Source: RYN-230 sp963837335 (GTDB lineage Bacteria > Actinomycetota > Actinomycetes > Streptosporangiales > Streptosporangiaceae). Taken from it: a stretch of DNA of 64,000 nucleotides. The position numbers were made by a program, and so were the translations under genes. Location of the stretch: positions 186,001 to 250,000 of the forward strand of contig CAWINS010000011.1 of the NCBI GenBank assembly GCA_963837335.1. The letters run 5' to 3'. Below, piece by piece: positions 59,201-64,000 of this stretch (the first letter of the stretch is position 1; every line of letters begins with the position of its first letter). A model generated the notes under the pieces. That model did not search any database. It had not been told where the DNA came from and saw only the letters and a list, made by a program, of their open reading frames with translations.

Positions 59201-62200
59201 GTGGTTGTGCACCAGGTCGTCGACGAAGTTACGGGCCCCGGCGATGAGGCTGGTGCCGCCGGTGTCGAACGCCCGCTTCAGGGCCGCGGGGTTGGTGGCC
59301 AGGAAATTCGTCGGGCTGCACGCATCGAGCAGGAAGCTGGCCGCCAGTTCGGCTTTCCCGTCGCTCACCTGGTCACCCTGGCCCGCCGCGAGCAGGGCCG
59401 CAGAGAACTGCCGGGCCGCCAGGTAGGCCTGGCGCAGCGCGGCGAACGCCGGGTTGTCCTCCCAGGCGGGATCCGCGAAGCGCTTGTCCCGGCCGGTCGG
59501 CAGGGGCGGCGGCAGATCCGCCCCGGCGGCCCGGGCCACGGCGAACGGGCCGATCCGGGCCAGGGTCGCCCACAGTTGCAGGTTCGCCTCCGCGAGCCGG
59601 CCCGGGCGCTCCATGGCCCGGTTGAGCACGGCGATCAGGGATCCGCCGAAACTGGCCATGTCGAGGTCGGCGACCAGTTCGATCTCGGGGGCCAGCACGT
59701 CGGCGGCGTCCTGGGCCACCTGCCACGCGGAGTCACGCTCGGACATGAAGCACCTCCTGGGCTTGCTCACCCGGCCTTAATGGGTCATGCCCGGACAGTT
59801 AGGCGGGAATCCGTTCGAAGGCCGTGGCCTGGCCGGCGCCGCTGCACGTCATGCTGCGCAGCGGCTCACCGGGCAGAAGCGGGGGCCTGGTTACCGCGGG
59901 TGAACTGATCAACTTCTGCCGTGAGGCGCGGTGCCGATCCGTCATGCCCATGTAATCCTGGTTTCGGGCACTATGCCGTGTTAATGGGGCCGGGACTCGT
60001 GGCCGCACCGCTGCGCGCCGATGACGCACTCTGGGGAAGTGATGCTGTGCCGATCTATGCACTCGACTACGCCGCACCCGCTATCGACCCGCAGGCATAC
60101 GTTCACCCGGACGCCGTGGTGATCGGCGCCGTGGAGCTCGCCGCCGGGTCTTCGGTGTGGCCGGGAGCGGTGCTGCGGGGGGACCACGGGCTGATCACGG
60201 TAGGCGAGCGCACGTCAGTCCAGGACGGCACCATCGTGCACACGACCGAGGAGCATCCGACGGTGATCGGCGCGGACTGCGTCGTCGGGCACCGCGCGCA
60301 CCTGGAGGGGTGCGTCGTGGAGGACGGCTGCCTGATCGGCTCCGGATCCCTGGTCCTTAACCGGGCCCGGGTGTCCAGAGGCGCGGTCGTGGCGGCGGCC
60401 GCGCTGGTGCTCGAGGACATGACGGTCCCGGCGGGCGCCCTGGCTATCGGGGTACCCGCCGTCATCAGGGAAGAGGCGGGCCTGCGCCAGCAGGCGTGGC
60501 TCAAGTACGCGGTCCAGACCTATCTGGACCTGGCCGAACGGCACCGCAGCGGGCTGCGCCGGCTGGACTCGCCGGCCGCGATCGCGTCCGGCCCGGGCGC
60601 GCCGGAGTAATCTGCCTGGCCGGTCCTCGCTGCGGGTGAGCCAGCCGGCGCAGGCCCGCAACGACGTCGCCCGCACGACCCGGCAACTGTGCGCTGCTCA
60701 CCGGGTCGTGCGGGCGACCATTCACCATGCGCCCCAGGTGGGAAGAGGCATCCAGTTAGACGCGCGGCGTGGCCAGGGCGGTTCCGCCTGTTCCGCAAAA
60801 ATTTTCGCGGCGCAGCGGCGGCGGCCGGGAACGGGGCCAACGCCGCCCTAGGCGTTAGTGCGCCACTGTTGATAACAGCAAGAGGCGGGGGTCGGGAACA
60901 GCGGCGGCCGGCCGCGGGGGACACGGCTACCGGCCGCCCAGGGAGGGCGGGATCTGCTCGTCGGGCGTGCCCCAGGACGGCGCCGGCGCGGAGGCCGGCC
61001 GGAACGCGGCCGCGGCCGGGTTGAGCTGGCGGTGGATGACCTCGGCGACCCGCTGGATCGTGGTGATCCCGTACGCCATCGTCGGGTTGTCCTCGGTGAG
61101 GGCGACGATGAGGTAGCCGCGGTGGTGGCCGGTGAAGCAGCCGATGCTGTGGATCCGCCAGCCGTGGGTGGCCAGCGGCAGCCAGCCGTTCTTCACGTGC
61201 ACGGTCAGCCCGGCCGGCGCGCCCGCCGGGACCCCCCAGCGCTGGGCCGGGATGACGTGCGCCATCAGGTTGAGCGCGAAGTCCCGCGACGCGCTGTCCA
61301 GCACCGGGTTCGGGTACATGATCAGGTCCAGCAGGAGCCGCTCATCGTGCGCGGTGATCTGGGTCAGGCCCCAGTAGCCGCCCGGCCCGAGGTGGGTCTG
61401 CGTCATCGCGGCCCGGCCCAGGAAGTAGCGCAGCCGGGCCCGTCCCACGTGGGCCCACAGGGCTGAGGCGGCGTCGTTGTCGGACTCGGTGATCATCAGC
61501 CGGGCCAGCCGGATCTCGGACGCGGTGAGGTTGCGGTGCTGGGTCTCGGCCTCGCGCAGCAGGGTGCCGAGGATTTCCACCTTCACCACGCTGGCCGAAT
61601 CGAAGTGCGCGGTGGTGTTGAGGAAGCAGCCCAGGTCCTCGCTCCGGTCCTCCACCCGCAGCGCCACCGTGGACACCCGCCCCGCCAGCGCCGTGTGGAT
61701 GCCCCGGGCCAGCCGGGCGGCCAGCCGGGGATGCGCCTGGGAGCGGCAGCTCACCGCGATCGGGCCGGCTTCAGCGCGGCGGCCGGCCGGGGAGGCGGGC
61801 CGGGCCGGGACACCGCCCGGGCCGGGGACACCGCCTGGGCCGGGGCCCCGGTGACCGCGGCGCAGAGCACGGCCGCGGTACCGAGGCCCACGGCCAGGCT
61901 GATCCGGCCCCGCCACCGGGATCGGCACCATCTCATGTCCCACCATCCCCTAGTTTCGGGTCAGCCTGGTTGCGGGTCAGCCAGGTCCGGATCAACGCTG
62001 CTAACTGACCAGACGTCTGGCGCGGGCCGGAGGTTGTCTGCGGGCGGCCACGGTCACAGGCGGCCACGCACCCGGTCGCGCAGCGGCCGCCCGTCCGGAT
62101 CGTAAACCAGGTGGTAGAGCGGCCTCGACCAGTACCGCTGGGCGGTCGTGGGCCGGTAGGTCCGATGAGGCAGCAAACGCCCGGGCGGCCGTTCCCCCGC

Positions 62201-64000
62201 GTCCCCCTGGTCATGCCAGGCGGCCAGCTGCTGCGCCTGGCGCCGGAACGCCGCGAAGGCGGCCCGGGGGTCCAGCAGGTCGGCCACGTCATCGGGATCG
62301 CGGTCCAGATGCTCCCGGCTGAGCCGCAGGCGCAGGTCCCGGGCGAACAGCCGGGCCCCGTCACCCAGCCCGGCGGGGTCGAGGGGCTCCCGGGGGTCCG
62401 GCTCGGCGTCCAGCACGCCGATGGACAGCTCGCTGTCGTGGCTCCAGGACCTCCGGTTCAGGTTGTCGGACCCGACCATCGCCCAGACGTCGTCTACCAC
62501 CACGATCTTGGCGTGCACGTAGACGGGGGTTCCCTGGTGGTTCTCCAGGTCGTAGACGGCGAACCGGTCACCGCCCGCGGCGGCGCAGGCGCGCACCACA
62601 TCGTGCCGGGCGATCAGGCCGGGCATCCGGGTAACCGGGCCGTCGTTGTCCGGGTACCGGGGTACGACCGCGATGACGTGCAGGCCGGGATGGGTACGCA
62701 GCGCCGAGGCGATGAGGCCGGCCACCGGCCGCGACCAGAAGTACTGGTCCTCCAGGTAGACCAGGGCGCGGGCGCGCGCGAACGCCTTGCGGTAGGCGTG
62801 CGCGATACTCCGCTCACCGTGCGGCGCGAACGGGTAGCGGCGCAGCCGGGCCGGGTAGGTCCGCAGCACCTGCACCGCGTGCGGGCCACGCGGCATGCTC
62901 TCGTCCGGTACCGGCTCGGGCAGCGGGCGGCTGGTCATCGCGCCCATGTGGTACGCGCGGTCATAGAGCTGGCGGACCGGGCTGGGCAGGTCCAGGACAC
63001 TGCTGCCGTACCAGCGCTCGCGGAAGGTGTGCTCCAGGTCATGCACGGCGGCCCCGCGCACCTCAGCCTGGATGTCATGCCACGGCGGCCGCGGGCCATA
63101 GCTGTCCGGGAAGTCCATCACCTGCGGGTCACCGTCGTGGCGCGAGTCGTCGCCCCGGCTGTAGCCCAGGTCGATCCCGCCCACGAACGCGACGTCCCGG
63201 CCGGGCGCACCCGGGTGCCGGATCACCACCAGCTTCTGGTGGTGGCTGCCGGCCCGGCGGGTCCGCGCGTCGAGCAGTACCTGGCCGCCGTCCTCGTCGA
63301 TCTCCCGGACGAACTCGGCGTTGGCTGCCTCGGACTGCCGCAGCGCCTTGGGCTGGGAGCGCCAGAGCAGGCCGAAGACCTTCACCCCCCGGCGCGCGGC
63401 GCGGCCGAGCACGTCACCGATGGCCGAGCCGGGACCGTCGAGCAGTTCGTCCAGGTCACCGCGGAAGTCCAGGAAGTAGACCTGGTCGCCGGGCTCGGTC
63501 GCGTTCAGCTCGGCGTGCAGCCGGGCGAAGTAGCTGGCGCCGTCCACCAGCGGCTGAACCAGGTTCCCGATCGTGAAGGTACGCAGGTCGGTGGCGGGGT
63601 TGGCCCGGTCGCCATCGCCCAGGAACCAGCACGCGATGGCCGGGTCGTCGATCGGGTGGTCGGGTGCATCCTGTTCGAGGGGGTCCTCGGCCGAATCGGT
63701 AGCACCTGGGAGCATGTCCGGATTGTGGCATCCCGGGGCGCCCGCGGAGGACGCAATCACGGCACCAGGTGTGGTTTGCGGAGCCGCGGGCGGCCCGTTT
63801 GACCGCATTCCTGCCTGGTATGGGAATGGTCAAGAAAGGTCATACGGCCGATGCGTATCGGCCCCGCCACCCGCCCAGCCCGCCGGGGCGGGTTCATGAT
63901 GGATCGCATGGGGCTGCCCTCTGGGTACGCGCACTTTTCGCGGCGGGCGTTCTTCGGGATCGCCGCCGCCGCCACGGCCGTGGCCGCGGCGGCGTGCGAC

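Overview
The window is about 72% G+C. It reads as chromosomal DNA of a high-GC actinomycete (Actinomycetota), most likely near Streptosporangiales or Frankia-type lineages. Supporting content: a coproporphyrin-dependent haem set (hemE, an HemG/HemY-type oxidase, hemQ), a ppk gene followed by a NUDIX/histidine-phosphatase fusion, DUF3000 next to RNase D, an actinobacterial-type ValS, F420-type LLM and maleylpyruvate-isomerase-like proteins, and polyhydroxyalkanoate genes. No rRNA, tRNA, CRISPR array or prophage was seen.

Layout. 1-5.3 kb: the end of an MFS exporter, an NAD(P)-dependent dehydrogenase, an IS1182-like element with 43-bp terminal inverted repeats lying against an aldo/keto reductase remnant, selA, and a small cupin. 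5.4-20.6 kb: mostly rightward central metabolism: acnA behind two palindromic operators, an MFS transporter, xylB-xylA, dxs, a ferredoxin-NADP reductase, ppk, a NUDIX hydrolase, a PfkB sugar kinase and, leftward, an alkyltransferase. 20.6-25 kb: two VOC proteins, a receptor-like protein resembling a histidine kinase without its catalytic parts, and two convergent regulator-SRPBCC pairs. 25-33.4 kb: RNase D, DUF3000, a small zinc-ribbon protein and the haem genes, interrupted by a DUF4349 lipoprotein and a cation/proton antiporter. 33.4-48.6 kb: an MMPL transporter, msrB, DUF1349, valS, a large LuxR-type regulator, an LLM oxidoreductase, a GntR-ABC operon, a PhyH dioxygenase and a D-amino-acid oxidase. 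48.6-64 kb: two serine hydrolases, a Thr/Ser/Pro-rich membrane protein, an epimerase with an acyl-CoA synthetase, a sulfotransferase, a GH43-like propeller, the XRE regulator-phasin-PHA synthase locus, a gamma carbonic anhydrase, a phospholipase D and the start of a Tat-exported protein.

More than 20 coding regions need one or two single-base corrections to read as full-length proteins. The affected genes include housekeeping genes (valS, ppk, the hemE end), so base-calling errors are more likely than mass pseudogene formation. Start-to-stop coordinates below are given for the reconstructed genes.

The most unusual structure is non-coding. Two long palindromes 50 kb apart share identical outer arms, and the same outer core lies in the IS ends. 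A second hairpin family sits between two convergent gene pairs. I saw no convincing new multi-gene system. The best candidates for novelty are the palindrome families, the catalytically empty kinase-like receptor and the paired regulator-SRPBCC modules.
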